Of a DNA stretch of 64,000 nucleotides, positions 11,901 through 22,872 are shown one piece after another. The stretch's first letter is position 1. Each line of letters opens with the position of its first letter. Location of the stretch: contig NC_084795.1 of NCBI RefSeq assembly GCF_963169125.1, positions 140,963,766 to 141,027,765 of the forward strand. The letters run 5' to 3'. The notes under the pieces were generated by a model. It was not told the origin of the DNA. It did no database searches and saw nothing but the letters and a program-made list of their open reading frames with translations. The DNA comes from Humulus lupulus (Eukaryota > Streptophyta > Magnoliopsida > Rosales > Cannabaceae). The translations under genes were made by a program, and so were the position numbers.

Positions 11901-12002
11901 AAAAGCTATGGAAAGCTAAGAGAAATATCTACATTTTCTATTTATAGAAATGTTTCCAGAAAGTGAATAAATCATGGTGAAAATGCGGATTAAAGTCTTA
12001 CA

Positions 12003-13474
12003 CTTGTGTTATAGAGCATAAACGACGTGTGTTGAGCATCTTCAATGTAGTATTTTCCACACATAATGTCTTGAAACTCCACAATCAACACGAAATCCAT
12101 CTTATTTATCATATTTAACATGTTTCTTCTCATTTTACTCCATATTATGTACTTGACCATTAAAACCTGAAACAAGAAGAAAACAAGCATAAATTTGCAC
12201 TAAACAATCCTAAATAACTAACAACATAACATAAAATAATCTCTAAAGCAAACCTAAAATGAACCTAACAATGCTCCATCTCTATCCAGCATTCGGTGCA
12301 CAGTTAACCTCTTTGTGGAAAGATTCTGAACCTGCGATGATGAACAAAAATATAGTCATGGCATGTGTGAGTACAATAATCACTATGAAAAATATATGTA
12401 AATCATATTTACCTTCGTTTCTTTCAAACGATTAGACATAGCAACTTCTTCAGCTTCATCTATAATTGAGTGCCATATATCATAAACGATTAGACATATC
12501 TCGATATGTATAAATTTCCCTATCATATCCTCAGGCAAGCAATAACGAGCCAAATGATTGGACTTACTCCAATCAATACATTTTTCATGTTCTTCATAGC
12601 CACCTGAAAAAATGGAACTGATGGAGGCTCTTCAACAACTACATTCATTAACTTTTTAGTTTTGAGAACGATCATCGTTCCTGAAAACCAACAATGGATG
12701 TCATTTAGATAAAATGTGAGAGTTTCAAGGAAGATATCAAGGGTATGTTTGGGAGATGGCATGATTGCTTAAATAAATAAATAATATCACAAAATGAATT
12801 TAATATATATTATGAATATCAACAATTTTTGGAATAGTAAATATGATTCATGAATTCAAGAAATTTAAATGACACATAAAAAATAATTACTAATAATTTC
12901 CTGATAAATTAATTTAAAAATTAATGTAACAGCCATAGGGTAGGCCAGACTAATCTTAAATTAATTTTGTGATACTTCTCAAATTCATAAATGAAAACTG
13001 AAAATCAACTATTTTCTCTTTTGACTTATGAACAACCGCTAGTTTGGTCAAGATTAACTTGTATGTTTGAAAGCCTAGTTAAGCTTTTTGAGTGTAACCC
13101 CATTATTTTAGATTAATGACTTCACTCAAGAGTGTTCCTTAGGGTCAGTCAAACTTGAAATACATCATCAATCCTAATCTATATAGAAGTTATCCTTGAA
13201 TAATAACACAGGCAGAAACCTTCCTTATGGGGGAGCAAACAAAGGCGCCTCAAGGCCCATTCCATGAAACATTGGTGTCAACTAGTAATGGAGACCATAG
13301 GAGTTATTGTTATTACCTCTTTACCCACTCACTATTTAGAATATGTGTTTTCTCAAATGATATTCTAATAATTACTAATCTCATTAATCATTTAAATCAT
13401 TAAACAAGATTTAATCATCTTACTAAATAGACCCTTAAACTATATAGTCAATAAACGTAATAGCAAAAATGTAA
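12003..13474 (-). other. Unassigned AT-rich island between two Athila elements
   Basis: No recognisable transposon domain. The minus strand has weak coding-like stretches near 12000-12190 and 12523-12762 (79 codons, not recognised). A 15-bp word AAACGATTAGACATA appears twice, about 53 bp apart (12428 and 12483). TGTAACAGCCATAGGG near 12930 resembles an LTR start, but no matching end was seen. This could be remnant host DNA or a gene fragment carried by an older DNA transposon. Confidence 0.35.
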
Positions 13475-15164
13475 TGTGCAAGTATACGCAATCAATTCAA
13501 GTAATATAAATAGTAAATAAGAATCATTCCCAGGGAGACTATCAATCAAGTACCAATAACCAATTCTAGCTTTCTATTTGGCTATAAAAAATAGAGTGAT
13601 TTTTAAACTAAAATTTAAAATTGAAATAAATTGTTCAATTATAACGATTGATTCAATAATTAAAAACCTAGGGTATTAACATCATAAAATTTTCAACCTG
13701 TTAATTTTACTGATCAACGCATATAATTCTTCAATTACTACCCTAATAGCGAGTTAACTAAAACTATCCTAATTTTTTTTCAAGATAAAAAGATCTCAAC
13801 CTATGTGCAAACTTTCTACATATATGTGATAAGTTTTGACGTATTGCAATCATGAAGAATAGAAACCCTGAACGCTACACAAACCATACAGGTACTCTCA
13901 TCTTATATGCAATTTATGTCTATACGATTTTAGAATATTCAACTCTCCCCTCTCGGATCTTGTATCAAAATCATAAATCATGTAAATAGTGATCAATTAT
14001 CCACACGCATTGAGCACAAATCATATAGAGATAGGATAGAAGAAGAAGAAATTATATGAACTTCATAGAAAATTAACAAATACCTAAGTGACTACAATAA
14101 ACCCTAGAAAAGATGTTTAGCTCATAACATACATGACTAACACAATAAAATAGATGTTTAGAAACATAGAATGATGCTACTTAAACTGAGATAAAAACTG
14201 AAGAAAAATAAAGGATTAGAGTTAAATAGCTGCTAATCCCGTAATGAAAAAAAAAAATCCTCACAAATGACCTAAAATTCACACTTAAACAAAACACGTT
14301 TTCCCGTGTATTTTTTTTGCAACTTCACTCCGTCTCTGGAGGTTCAGGTGCCACGACTTGATAGACCAGGTTGCGGCCCGTGTCTCTAACACCCCAGATC
14401 ACTATGGCTGCTTCCTGGAATGACGAGTGGCCCTACAAACCAACATGAGTCTTTCCAGCGTGCTTTGTCCTCACTCCAATGCTTTCTGGGAAAACGTCCT
14501 AGGAGGTCACCCATCATGAGACTACTCATGCTTAACTTTGGAGTTCTCAAGTGATGGGTTACCGAAAAGAATATGCATCTTGTTTGCATAGGTAGTACCC
14601 ATCAATCCATTTAAGTCCTCTTCAACTATGTAGTCCCATACCTACACAATTTTAGAATCATCACACTTGACCTTCCTCAGGCGATGTGGGATTGCACAGC
14701 TTTAACCTGGTCTTTACCCCTGCGGATCACGAGATTCTAACTGTCATAGTGTCTTTTTGGTCCCCTTTGCTGATTCACCTTTGCCTCCATGTGCGTCGCT
14801 ACCCAAGTGTCCAAGTCACGGCTCCTGGGATCCTTTGTTTGCCTCTGTCCTTTCACAATCACAACTCAATGATCCAAGTCGTGACCCGTGTTCCACATTT
14901 CTTGATTTCATGCCTTTTCAAACTTCGTTTAGCACTAGATTCGTCCTGAATTTTCCCGGCTCTCCCAAACTCACACAAAATGACCAAAAGCTCCCAAAAT
15001 ACCCAATTATATCACTAAATCCACTCCTTTCCTCTCCATTCTCAAATTTATAGCAAAAACTTGAAAACAAAACAAACACAAGCATAATACTGCACAAAAT
15101 GCATAATTTTACTCAAAACTAAGACTAAAACACACTCTAATACTACCATAAAGTAGACTTATCA
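13475..15164 (-). repeat. 3' LTR of Athila E (contains a Cassandra LTR)
   Basis: Plus-strand borders TGTGCAAGTATACGC at 13475 and GACTTATCA ending at 15164; in minus sense it starts TGATAAGTC and abuts a polypurine tract. Length is 1690 bp, of which about 369 bp is the Cassandra insertion. A TATA-like CTATTTAA lies on the minus strand at 14222-14229. Words such as GGTTGCGGCCCGTG and GTCGTGACCCGTG lie around 14336-14384 and 14760-14890. Confidence 0.8.
14385..14748 (-). repeat. Cassandra-type solo LTR with 5S rRNA-like core
   Basis: The minus strand contains words typical of the 5S rRNA internal promoter: AACTCCAAAGTTAAGCATG (A-box region) and ATGGGTGACCTCCTAGGA (C-box region), at about 14491-14550. 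They are preceded by CAATCCCACATCGCCTGAGG. This is the hallmark of Cassandra TRIM retrotransposons, whose LTRs carry a Pol III-type 5S domain. Ends are degenerate TGTTAGA/TATGACA forms. The 5-bp duplication GTGTC flanks the unit at 14380-14384 and 14749-14753, so it is a solo LTR. The 5S part is partial, so it is not a cellular rRNA gene. Confidence 0.88.
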
Positions 15165-15177
15165 AATTCCCCCAAAC
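15165..15177 (-). other. 3' polypurine tract of Athila E
   Basis: Minus strand GTTTGGGGGAATT directly next to the LTR start TGATAAGTC; the plus-strand priming site for reverse transcription. Confidence 0.75.
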
Positions 15178-16813
15178 TCAATCTTTGCTCACCCTTGAGC
15201 AAAGGACACAAACTCATATGATAAAAAACAGAAACAACACAACACTTTTAACGTGAACGCAATGAACAACAATTTTTTTAATGCCTCCAAATCATGAATG
15301 TAGGTCGCATAAATCTAAGAAAATTACTAAACATTATGCACCACCAAGAATTTCAGTCAAAGTACTCCTCTAAAACTCTTTAGACTAATCATATCCAAGA
15401 TTACCTAGTCATGTTCAGCAAATAGAAAACTTAATTCATTTATGCATACCAAATTTCTGTCAAACAAACCAAACTGACCAATTATTACATATGCTCACTT
15501 ACTTGTCATTCTCCACTAATATAAATCAAAACATACTTAGAAATAAGTAGGGCCATATAAGCTTGTAACGTTAGGCTTAGGTAAGGGTAGATGAGAAAAA
15601 AAAAATTAGGCTCAAGAATGCCATAAGCACATGACCAATCTAATCTCAACTTCAATCCCGAAATATGCAACCCAATTATCCCCTATATTATACTTTATTT
15701 TAGAGAGAGATATATTTTTTTAAATAATAGTAACTACACACCCCAAAACTTATTTATTTTCGATATTCAAATTGGGAGTGTAGTTCTTGATTGAACTATT
15801 TTCTTTCTTTTTTTTAGACTCTCTCCATTCCTTTTTGTCAACCCACTATTTTCAAATCAATAAACCCCATTACAATTCAACCCCAATTTTTTTTAATCAT
15901 ATTCTTATAATATACTAGGGATGGATATATTAACAAGGTTTTCATTTAGGCTTAGATAATGGAAAAGAACAAAAATGTATTAATTTTTTGGCTCAAATAG
16001 GGTAATCAAAGGATAAACAAATTCAAGGTCGGCTAGAAAGTCTCAAACGATATAATTGATGGCCTGAATCACTTTTCTAAGAAAGCATGATATATTATTT
16101 CGCTTAAAAAACAAGTAAGCAAGTTTTAGAATTAATAAATTTCCACCAAAACAGTCCACAAACTCATTCAATATGCATAAACAACTCAAATGAAATATTG
16201 AAAAAGATCATGAAAAGGTATTGAAAGATGTTGAGTAACTAAAGTGAAATACAAAAGTAGTCTAATCAAGCACACAAGTTTTTATGAATTCATTTTCTTC
16301 GGATTATACAATGTAACATTCATTTTATCCTCCTCGGCAATCATTGTCAAAATATATTCACAATAAACTCAAGACTAACAAACACAAAACAATTTAAACT
16401 AACACGACTAAAATGTACAAATTTTAAGTCTCTCCCCCCAAACTGAAACTAAACATTGTGCCCAATGTTACAATAAAAGTTACGGAAAAAAAACTTACCT
16501 TGCTATGAATTTCAAAATGGAGGCGGATCTTGGAATGGATGGCACTGTGGTGGGTACAAAAAGTAGATCTTGTACTATTCTTGGTTAGACCACTGTTAAA
16601 CCAACCCATTTTGACGGTCACGTTGGGCTCGATGATAATCATGAATTTCGCCTAAGTAGTTTCAGTGTGTTGGCTTTTCCATACAATGTGATCCAACTGT
16701 GCCATATGTGGATCCAGTGGCGCCTCAATGGCAAAAAATTGGGGGTAATCTTCTCTCCTCCCTTGCTTTTCTTATCTAGACTCTTCTTGTTGTACATTCG
16801 CTTATTCATGGCC
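15178..16813 (-). other. Non-coding 3' region of Athila E with internal polypurine tract
   Basis: About 1.6 kb without a coding signal between the env-like ORF and the 3' LTR, as is usual for Athila. A second polypurine tract (minus strand GTTTGGGGGGAGAGAC) lies at about 16430-16445. Short frames here look random. Confidence 0.55.
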
Positions 16814-17746
16814 TCAGTCTTCCTCTCCTACGTCTCCTGCCTCACGGGGTCTTCTCATAGGGGGCAACAGTGAGGGTGGATGAAAATTATGTATAGTAGC
16901 TCGAGATATAAGATTCATTGCTTTGCTATATATTTTGCTAGGGTATACGGGCACCTCCCACACCTCACATAAATCAATGATCATCAAGTCATGACCTAGG
17001 CATGCAGTGGTGGTGAGTTTGTAAGAATCCTTGATACTAGTGCGGATCGCCTGGCCAATGTCTATCATAAGACCTTTCATAATTGCATAGACTAAAAGAC
17101 ATCGATCGAGGCTGACCTCAGACAGATGTGAATTATGCATTAATCGAGCACTCACAAAATGAGTCCAAGCCTTAGCCATTAGGTTCACCTGATACTGCCT
17201 TAAATGGTTTGACTCGCCCTCATTATAAACAAACCTCGCTCCGGGAATGCCTAAGGTCTTAGCCACAATATCCCAATCCACCTCACTAAAGTAGGCCAAC
17301 TGATAATATTCATCATCTTCTTTTTTCAACATGGGTAACCCATATAGTGCATCGATATTATCAATGTCGCACTCCACATTCACCCCACTTACAAACACTT
17401 TCCTATCAACATTTGCGGCAAAGTTTTCATAGAATTCATAGACCAATGAGCAATTGGCCTTCATCATATTATGATCCACAGAACTTTTCCAATTTCTTCT
17501 TTGAATTTCGGCTCGAATGAGGTCATAGGGATATTGAGGGTATGGGGTATCTATGTATTCGATCACTCTCTCCTGAACCACCGACCTTAGACATAACCTC
17601 TTATAATGGTCAAAAGCATCCTTATAAATGAATTTTGTTGGGTGATATTCCTGTGGTGGAAGTGGTGGTGGTGGTGCTATAGATGAAGAGGGTCGTGAGG
17701 CATTTTTCAATGAGGCGACCCTAGTTGGGTTCTTACTTGGCCCCAT
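16814..17746 (-). CDS. Athila env-like protein (putative plant transposon protein family)
   Basis: A 310-codon intact frame starting MGPSKNPTRVASLKNASR, with a proline run (about residues 24-31), then a folded region with FYENFAANVD, YGLPML, MAKAWTHFVSARLMHNSHL and DRCLLVYAIM. These phrases match the 'putative plant transposon protein' family found between pol and the 3' LTR of Athila elements, sometimes called env-like. Its role is unknown. It has no clear signal peptide. It lies downstream of decayed pol in the same orientation, and it is the only undamaged coding region of element E. The ATG at 17744-17746 is the first in the frame. The frame ends in a basic-acidic tail. Confidence 0.8.
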   Translation of the reverse strand: MGPSKNPTRVASLKNASRPSSSIAPPPPLPPQEYHPTKFIYKDAFDHYKRLCLRSVVQERVIEYIDTPYPQYPYDLIRAEIQRRNWKSSVDHNMMKANCSLVYEFYENFAANVDRKVFVSGVNVECDIDNIDALYGLPMLKKEDDEYYQLAYFSEVDWDIVAKTLGIPGARFVYNEGESNHLRQYQVNLMAKAWTHFVSARLMHNSHLSEVSLDRCLLVYAIMKGLMIDIGQAIRTSIKDSYKLTTTACLGHDLMIIDLCEVWEVPVYPSKIYSKAMNLISRATIHNFHPPSLLPPMRRPREAGDVGEED

Positions 17747-18430
17747 GACAAATAATTTTTCACTTTTGGCTAATCAAAATTTGGCAGCACCTCCCCTTAA
17801 ATTACTTACTTCCCACAAATAAAGAACACGCTAGAGACACCAAATTCAAGAGCGCTATATATCCAAGAAATTCTTTCCATAATTCCAATGAAATACCAAT
17901 TACAATACTAATTCAATCCCAAAAGTTGATTAATGTAGAAAATAGGAGACTTACTTGCCTTTGATGTTCTTGATATTGTGCCACAATCTTCAAATAATCC
18001 CATTTCCTTCAATTCCACATATGAGGCTATCTAGGGTTTGGATTTGTATTAATGGTTGTTTTTAGGCAGGATTAACGTGGGAGAGTGTGAGAAAATTGGG
18101 AGAAAGTTGGGTTTGTGGGAGAGAATTTTTAGAGTGTATAAGTAATTTTGAGTTGTGTTTGAGTAAAATGGTGATTCTAACCCTTTTATTCTTCCTAACG
18201 CAGGCGGGTTGCGACTTGATAGACCAAGTTCCAGCTTGCCTCCACGCCTATAAACTCCTTTGCTTTCTAACTTTTCTAAGGTCGCAAATTATAAGGGCAA
18301 GTTGCGGCCCACCATAATTCCTACAGAGACTCCAAATTTTCCCTTCGATTTTTGTAACTCCTAGGAGTTGCAACTCAACTTGAGCAAGTCGTGACTTTGC
18401 CCCTAAAGAGATTTTTCTACCATTTTTCAT
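17747..18430 (-). promoter_or_regulatory. Promoter-like stretch upstream of the env-like ORF
   Basis: Non-coding segment between pol and the env-like ORF. It contains CG-containing words like those in the LTR of E: CGACTTGATAGACCAAGTT near 18208, against CGACTTGATAGACCAGGTT near 14353 in the LTR, and TTGCGGCCC near 18302. Downstream in minus sense is a TATA-like GAATAAAAGGG (about 18181-18191), then a possible splice donor (GCAAGTAAGT near 17950), then the ORF at 17746. It may act as an internal promoter with a 5' UTR intron. This is inference. Confidence 0.4.
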
Positions 18431-18559
18431 CTTTTCACGATTTACAGGGTTCCTAAATACAACCTACATCAAAACTAAATAAAAATTAAACATTACAACT
18501 CCAAAACAAAATTCAAACCAAATTGTTAAATTGAAAAATTAAAACAAAAAAAAAAAATT

Positions 18560-20637
18560 ATAGGAATGCCTCCTACAGCGCAGTTGTTAACGTCAATTAG
18601 CCAGGCACTGCCTTCCCAGTTAAATGGGACTAAGTATCACCACAGACATGGCTTGATCCACCTAACTATATATGTAATGCTTCCACCATTGGTCGTCACC
18701 TTAAAATATCATGTCTTTTCACTGTGAACTTGCAATGCACCATACGGGAATATTGTGACCACTGTGAATGGTCCTGACCACCTTGACTTCAGCTTGCCCT
18801 GAAACAACTATAATCGTGAATTAAATAATAGCACCTTGCCTTCTAGTTGAAAGTCCTTGCAAAGAATTTGTTTGTCATGAAAGGCCTTTGCCTTCTCCTT
18901 ATATATCTTCCCATTCTCATAGGCCTCGTTGTAGAATTCGTTTAACTCCATGAGTCTATTATGTCCTGCCATAACCAAATCTACATTTAACTTCTTGACA
19001 GCCCAGTATTCCTGAGGCTCTAATCCACAGCAGATGACATGCTTTCCCGAATACGAACTGATAGGGAGACATCCCTATTAGAGTTTTAAATGCTACCTGA
19101 TAGGCCTAGAGTGAATCATCGAGCCTCTTTGACCACTCTTTCCTCGAAGTATTGACAGTATTTTTAAGGATGCTTTTATTTCCCAATTTGATACTTCTAC
19201 TTGCCCGTTAGCTTGAGGATGGTAGGCCAAAGTTGTACGATGACGAACTCCATATCAAGCACAAAGAGCATGAAACATCTGTTGCAAAAATGACTCCCTT
19301 CATCGCTAATGATTGCTTGGGGAGTTACGAACTAGGTGAAAATGTGTTTGTGAATAAAATTAATAACCACTTTTCTGTCATTAGTATGAGTTGTTGCTGC
19401 TTCCACCCATTTAAACACATATTCCACAGTGAGAAAAATGTACATATTGTTGAAGGATGATGGGAAAGGTCCCATGAAGTCGATTCCCCACACATCGAAC
19501 AATTCCACTTCTAGAACTCCAGTCATAGGCATTTGATCCCTTCTAGAAATATTTTTGGTCTGTTGACAGCGATCAAATCTTTTATAAATAAATTGGCATC
19601 CTTGAACAAAGTAGGCCAATAAAACCCTGACTGCAATACTTTTGTCATTGTTCTGGTTGCCCAAAAATGACCACTACACTAAAGAGTGTGACAGTGAGTT
19701 AAAGTGGAGTTCATCTCTTCTTCGGGCATGCGTCTACATATCACCTGGTCTGAACAGTGTCGATAAAGGATGGACTCCTCCCAATAATAGTATTTAACCT
19801 CCGAATAAAACTTTTTTAATTGATGTCTTGACAAGTCTGGAGGTGCAACCTTGGCCACTAAAAAATTTACATAATATGTAAACCATTGTACCACTTCATT
19901 ATCACTCAGAGTAAATAGTTATTCATCTGAACAGTTATCATCGATCTGCACTTCTCTCTCACTATGCCCTTCCAACCTTGATAAGGGATCTGCCACTAGG
20001 TTCTCAGTTCAACTTTTATCCCGAATCTCCATATCAAATTCTTGTAATAGTAAGACCCATCGAATAAGGCATGGGTTGGCATCTTTCTTGGTCAGGAGAT
20101 ATTTAATAAGAGAATGGTCGGTGTATACTATTACATAGGGTTAGAACTTGTCAAAAGAGAACACAATAACAAGAAGTTCAGTTTCGGTAGTTGCATAATT
20201 TAGTTGAGCATCATTTAAGGTTAGACTCGCATAATAAATCATGTGAAATACCTTGTCAACTCGCTACCCAAGAACTGTCCCCGCTACATAATCACTCACA
20301 TCACACATAAGTTCAAAAGGGAGATCCCAATCCAGTGATAGCACAATCGGTGTAGTGATCAATTTCTCCTTCAAGGTGTTGAACGCTCTCAAGCAGTCAT
20401 AATCAAAATTGAAGGTCACCCCATTCATAAGAAATGTAGACAAAGGCTTTGAGATCTTAGAAAAGTCCTTGATAAACTTTCTACAAAACCCAGCCTGACC
20501 CAAAAAACCTCAACCACCATTTTACAAAATCTGGTTGCGGTAGGTTCTCTATAGTGGAGATCTTTACATGATCTACATCAATACGCTTATTCATGACTTT
20601 TCCAGTTTGATTTACTTTTTTTTCTCATGAGAAATTA
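18560..20637 (-). pseudogene. Athila pol remnant (RT end, RNase H, integrase)
   Basis: Pieces in order on the minus strand: the end of RT and start of RNase H near 20500-20620; RNase H 20264-20503 (FIKDFSKISKPLS, then CDVSDY with the first catalytic Asp kept); the integrase zinc-finger region 19679-19894; the integrase core 19332-19664 (VWGIDFMGPFPSS keeps the first Asp) continuing to about 19240 with IISDEGSHF across a stop; and the integrase C-terminal region to about 18560. Many stops and shifts. The gag, protease and early RT are absent next to it, so it is truncated as well as mutated. Confidence 0.88.
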
Positions 20638-22865
20638 TGTAACGACCCGAATTTGCTAATCGAACTTAAGGCCTTGATTAGTGTGCCTGGAGGGCAATAA
20701 ATGATTTATTATGCTTTAATGTGTTAATGGGTGAATTAATGTGAATATATGATAGTGATGCATGTTTAGTGAGTTAAATGTGCATGTGGGCCCCGTCTGG
20801 ATATTAGGGGCATGAACGTGATATAAGTTATATATATGTGAAATGTCTGTGCGGCACGATCTGAGACAGTCCTGGGGAGCGGTTAGCCAGAGAGTCGCAA
20901 CAGGGTTGAGATTCCGACTCGGGGCGAGTCGAGGGGTAATTTGGGTACTAGCTGTGTTATGGGATTATTGGGATATGAAAATAAATATTTGGAGATATAT
21001 TTGAGGATAGAATGTCTAGGCGGGAATATTGGGGAAAATTACCATTTTTCCCTCGGGGACGTTTTGCTACCCCGAGCCTTGAGGTAACCCTTTAGACTTA
21101 AGTCAAATAAAACAAAAAGGGGGAATTAATTAGAAGCTTTGGGAAATCAACATAAGTTTCTATTTTCAGCTAAGGATAACATCTCTTACCACTTTCATCT
21201 CTCTCTTTCAATCTCTAAGAAACAACTCAAGGGAATTTGGTGTAAGCTAGCTTAAGCAAGGATTTGGGCTGAGGAAACTTGGGAGCATGAAGCTTGGGGA
21301 ATTGAGGATCAACTTCAAGGATTGAATTCAGCAAGGTAAGCTTTAATTATTGGGATTATGTTTAGAATTGTTACTGGTTTGCTAGATTATGCATGCTAGT
21401 TAAGTTTGACATGCTCTTGAGTATCTTAGTTGGGTTTTGGAGTAGATTTTGATGGGATTTTAGTGTTAATATTGAGCTGGTATGTATGTGTTAAATATCT
21501 GGGTTTGATAGGTGAGTTTTGGGTGAATTAGCTTGAGGAAAGGTGTGGAAAACTGGTGGAAAATCTTGGTTCGGTGGGGAGCGTCGCGGCCCGTGTACGC
21601 GCGCGGCCATGGGAGGTCGAGAAGGTTCATGCGCGCCGCGGCCCGTGTGGGGGTCAGTGTGGTGCTAGCCTCTGTTTTGAGGCTAGCCGCGGCTCTTGAG
21701 GGTGGGGCCGCGACCCTTAGTGCCAATTTTCATTTTTAAGGGTGTTTAGGCTTGCGAATTCAATGGTTCAGGCTCGGAATGGATTTTATCACCCGGATTG
21801 ATAGAATTCAAGGTTCTGGAGGTTAGGGTTGTGGCTCGAAGTTATTCATTGGATTAGAACTTGATGACTGGATATTGGTAATGTGTTGTGACTAGGGATT
21901 TCGGCGAGGCTCCAGTTAGAGGACTGTGCTCGGGACTTCGGTGCTCGGAAAGCTCAGAACTCAAGTAAGAGAACCCTTGTTCCCATAGAGCTTGTGTGCA
22001 GGGCTGAGCCCAATGTGTTTGAATGGGTTGATATGCAGGGCTGAGCCCAGTGTGTTTGAATGGATTGATATGCAGGGCCGAGCCCAATATGTTAGAACTG
22101 CGGGGCGTAGCCCTTTATCTGATTATGCTAGAATCCTATACTTGCTTGTTATGCTATGTGTATTATGATGTGAATGGTCGGCTTGAGCCGGGAATGGTGT
22201 AGACCGAGAATGGCGAAGGGCCGGAAACGGCATTGGGCACGTTGAGTGCGAGGCCGAGAACGGCAAGGGGCCGGGAGCAGCGGTAAGCACGTGGAGTGCA
22301 AGTTGCCAGGGCGAGTCCCCATAAGGATACCTGGGATATCCTCACGGCGTGGTCCGCAAATCTAGGGCTTGGTAAACGCCTGGGATGGCTAGGCTGTATG
22401 TGTTTAGCCAATTGGTGGCCTATTTGTATGCGTGATATATGTGTTGCATATGTTATCTATTTGTGGGTTCTCTTGCTGGGCTTCGGCTCACAGGTGCTCT
22501 GTGGTGCAGGTAAGGGTGAGAAAGAGAAGATCAACCAACCATGAGTATAGTAGGCGTGGGGCAGCGTGTACATGTTCGGCCAGCCTGGCTGCCATGGCCA
22601 GAGAATTTTGGAAGATGCTTGTAAACAAAATCTGATTTTGTCGTCTAGCCGACTTAGTTTAATTAATATGTTGTAAACATTTCTAAACAGTATTTTGGGA
22701 TCCCAAGTGTAAACCTTTTATGATTATCTATGGAAACTACTATTTCTAAGGTTTTTCCTCTGTTTATAGCTTAATTACACTGTTTGATCTAAAACCCTGA
22801 TTAGCGAGATCAAAGCACATTTTTAAACTCACTTAGTAACGGCTCTAAGGAAGTAGGGTGTTACA
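20638..22865 (+). repeat. Solo LTR H (same family as the LTR of element F)
   Basis: A 2228-bp unit starting TGTAACGACCCG and ending GGGTGTTACA, flanked by AATTA on both sides (20633-20637 and 22866-22870). No internal element sequence is present, so it is a solo LTR. Its start matches the minus-strand start of the F LTR at 46883 (CCCGAATTT, then GTGCC-GGAGGGCA), so it is the same family in opposite orientation. It holds a repeated GCAGGGCTGAGCCCA word near 22000-22090 and no gene. Confidence 0.92.
21582..21717 (+). promoter_or_regulatory. GCGGCCCGTGT word cluster in LTR H
   Basis: CG-rich words: GTCGCGGCCCGTGT at about 21583-21596, CCGCGGCCCGTGT at 21636-21648, AGCCGCGGCTC at 21685-21695 and GGCCGCGACCC at 21707-21717. 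They stand out against an AT-rich LTR. In the related LTR of F, a comparable position (about 61930-61970) carries GTAGCGCT and AGCGCTGCGG words instead. Confidence 0.5.
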
Positions 22866-22872
22866 AATTATT

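Larger units (their letters stand above)
6185..12002 (-). mobile_element. Athila-type Ty3/gypsy element C (gag-protease and 5' LTR)
   Basis: Minus-strand element. Its 5' LTR (8819-12002) is interrupted by solo LTR B. A tRNA-Asp-type PBS lies at 8781-8798, and decayed gag and protease run down to 6185, where element A cuts it off. The rest of pol must be left of A, outside the window. Athila identity rests on the PBS wording and on gag and protease phrases shared with element D. Confidence 0.85.
8819..12002 (-). repeat. 5' LTR of Athila C, split by solo LTR B
   Basis: Borders are plus-strand TGTAGGCAAG at 8819 and GTCTTACA ending at 12002 (minus TG...CA). Without B (9987-11900) and one copy of its duplication the LTR is about 1.27 kb. 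A TATA-like CTATTTAAG lies on the minus strand near 9635-9645. No gene is present. The right flank CTTGT (12003-12007) would be its target duplication, but the partner is not in the window. Confidence 0.75.
13475..20637 (-). mobile_element. Athila-type element E: 3' LTR, env-like ORF and partial pol
   Basis: Minus-strand element missing its 5' half. Right to left: pol remnants (RT end, RNase H, integrase) at 20637-18560, an internal promoter-like stretch, an env-like ORF (17746-16814), a long non-coding tail, a polypurine tract and the 3' LTR (13475-15164). Solo LTR H inserted at its right end. A few bases after H (22866-22872) may still belong to E before the LTR of D begins. Confidence 0.85.

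Noticed and set aside
12927..12950. Possible LTR start TGTAACAGCC
   Set aside because: No matching LTR end or duplication was found.
14386..14589. Possible cellular 5S rRNA gene
   Set aside because: The 5S-like part is partial and lies in a Cassandra-type LTR with its own GTGTC duplication.
22163..22544. Overlapping 82-codon frames on both strands in LTR H
   Set aside because: They lie in a solo LTR with repeated GCAGGGCTGAGCCCA words; GC-rich sequence gives chance open frames.
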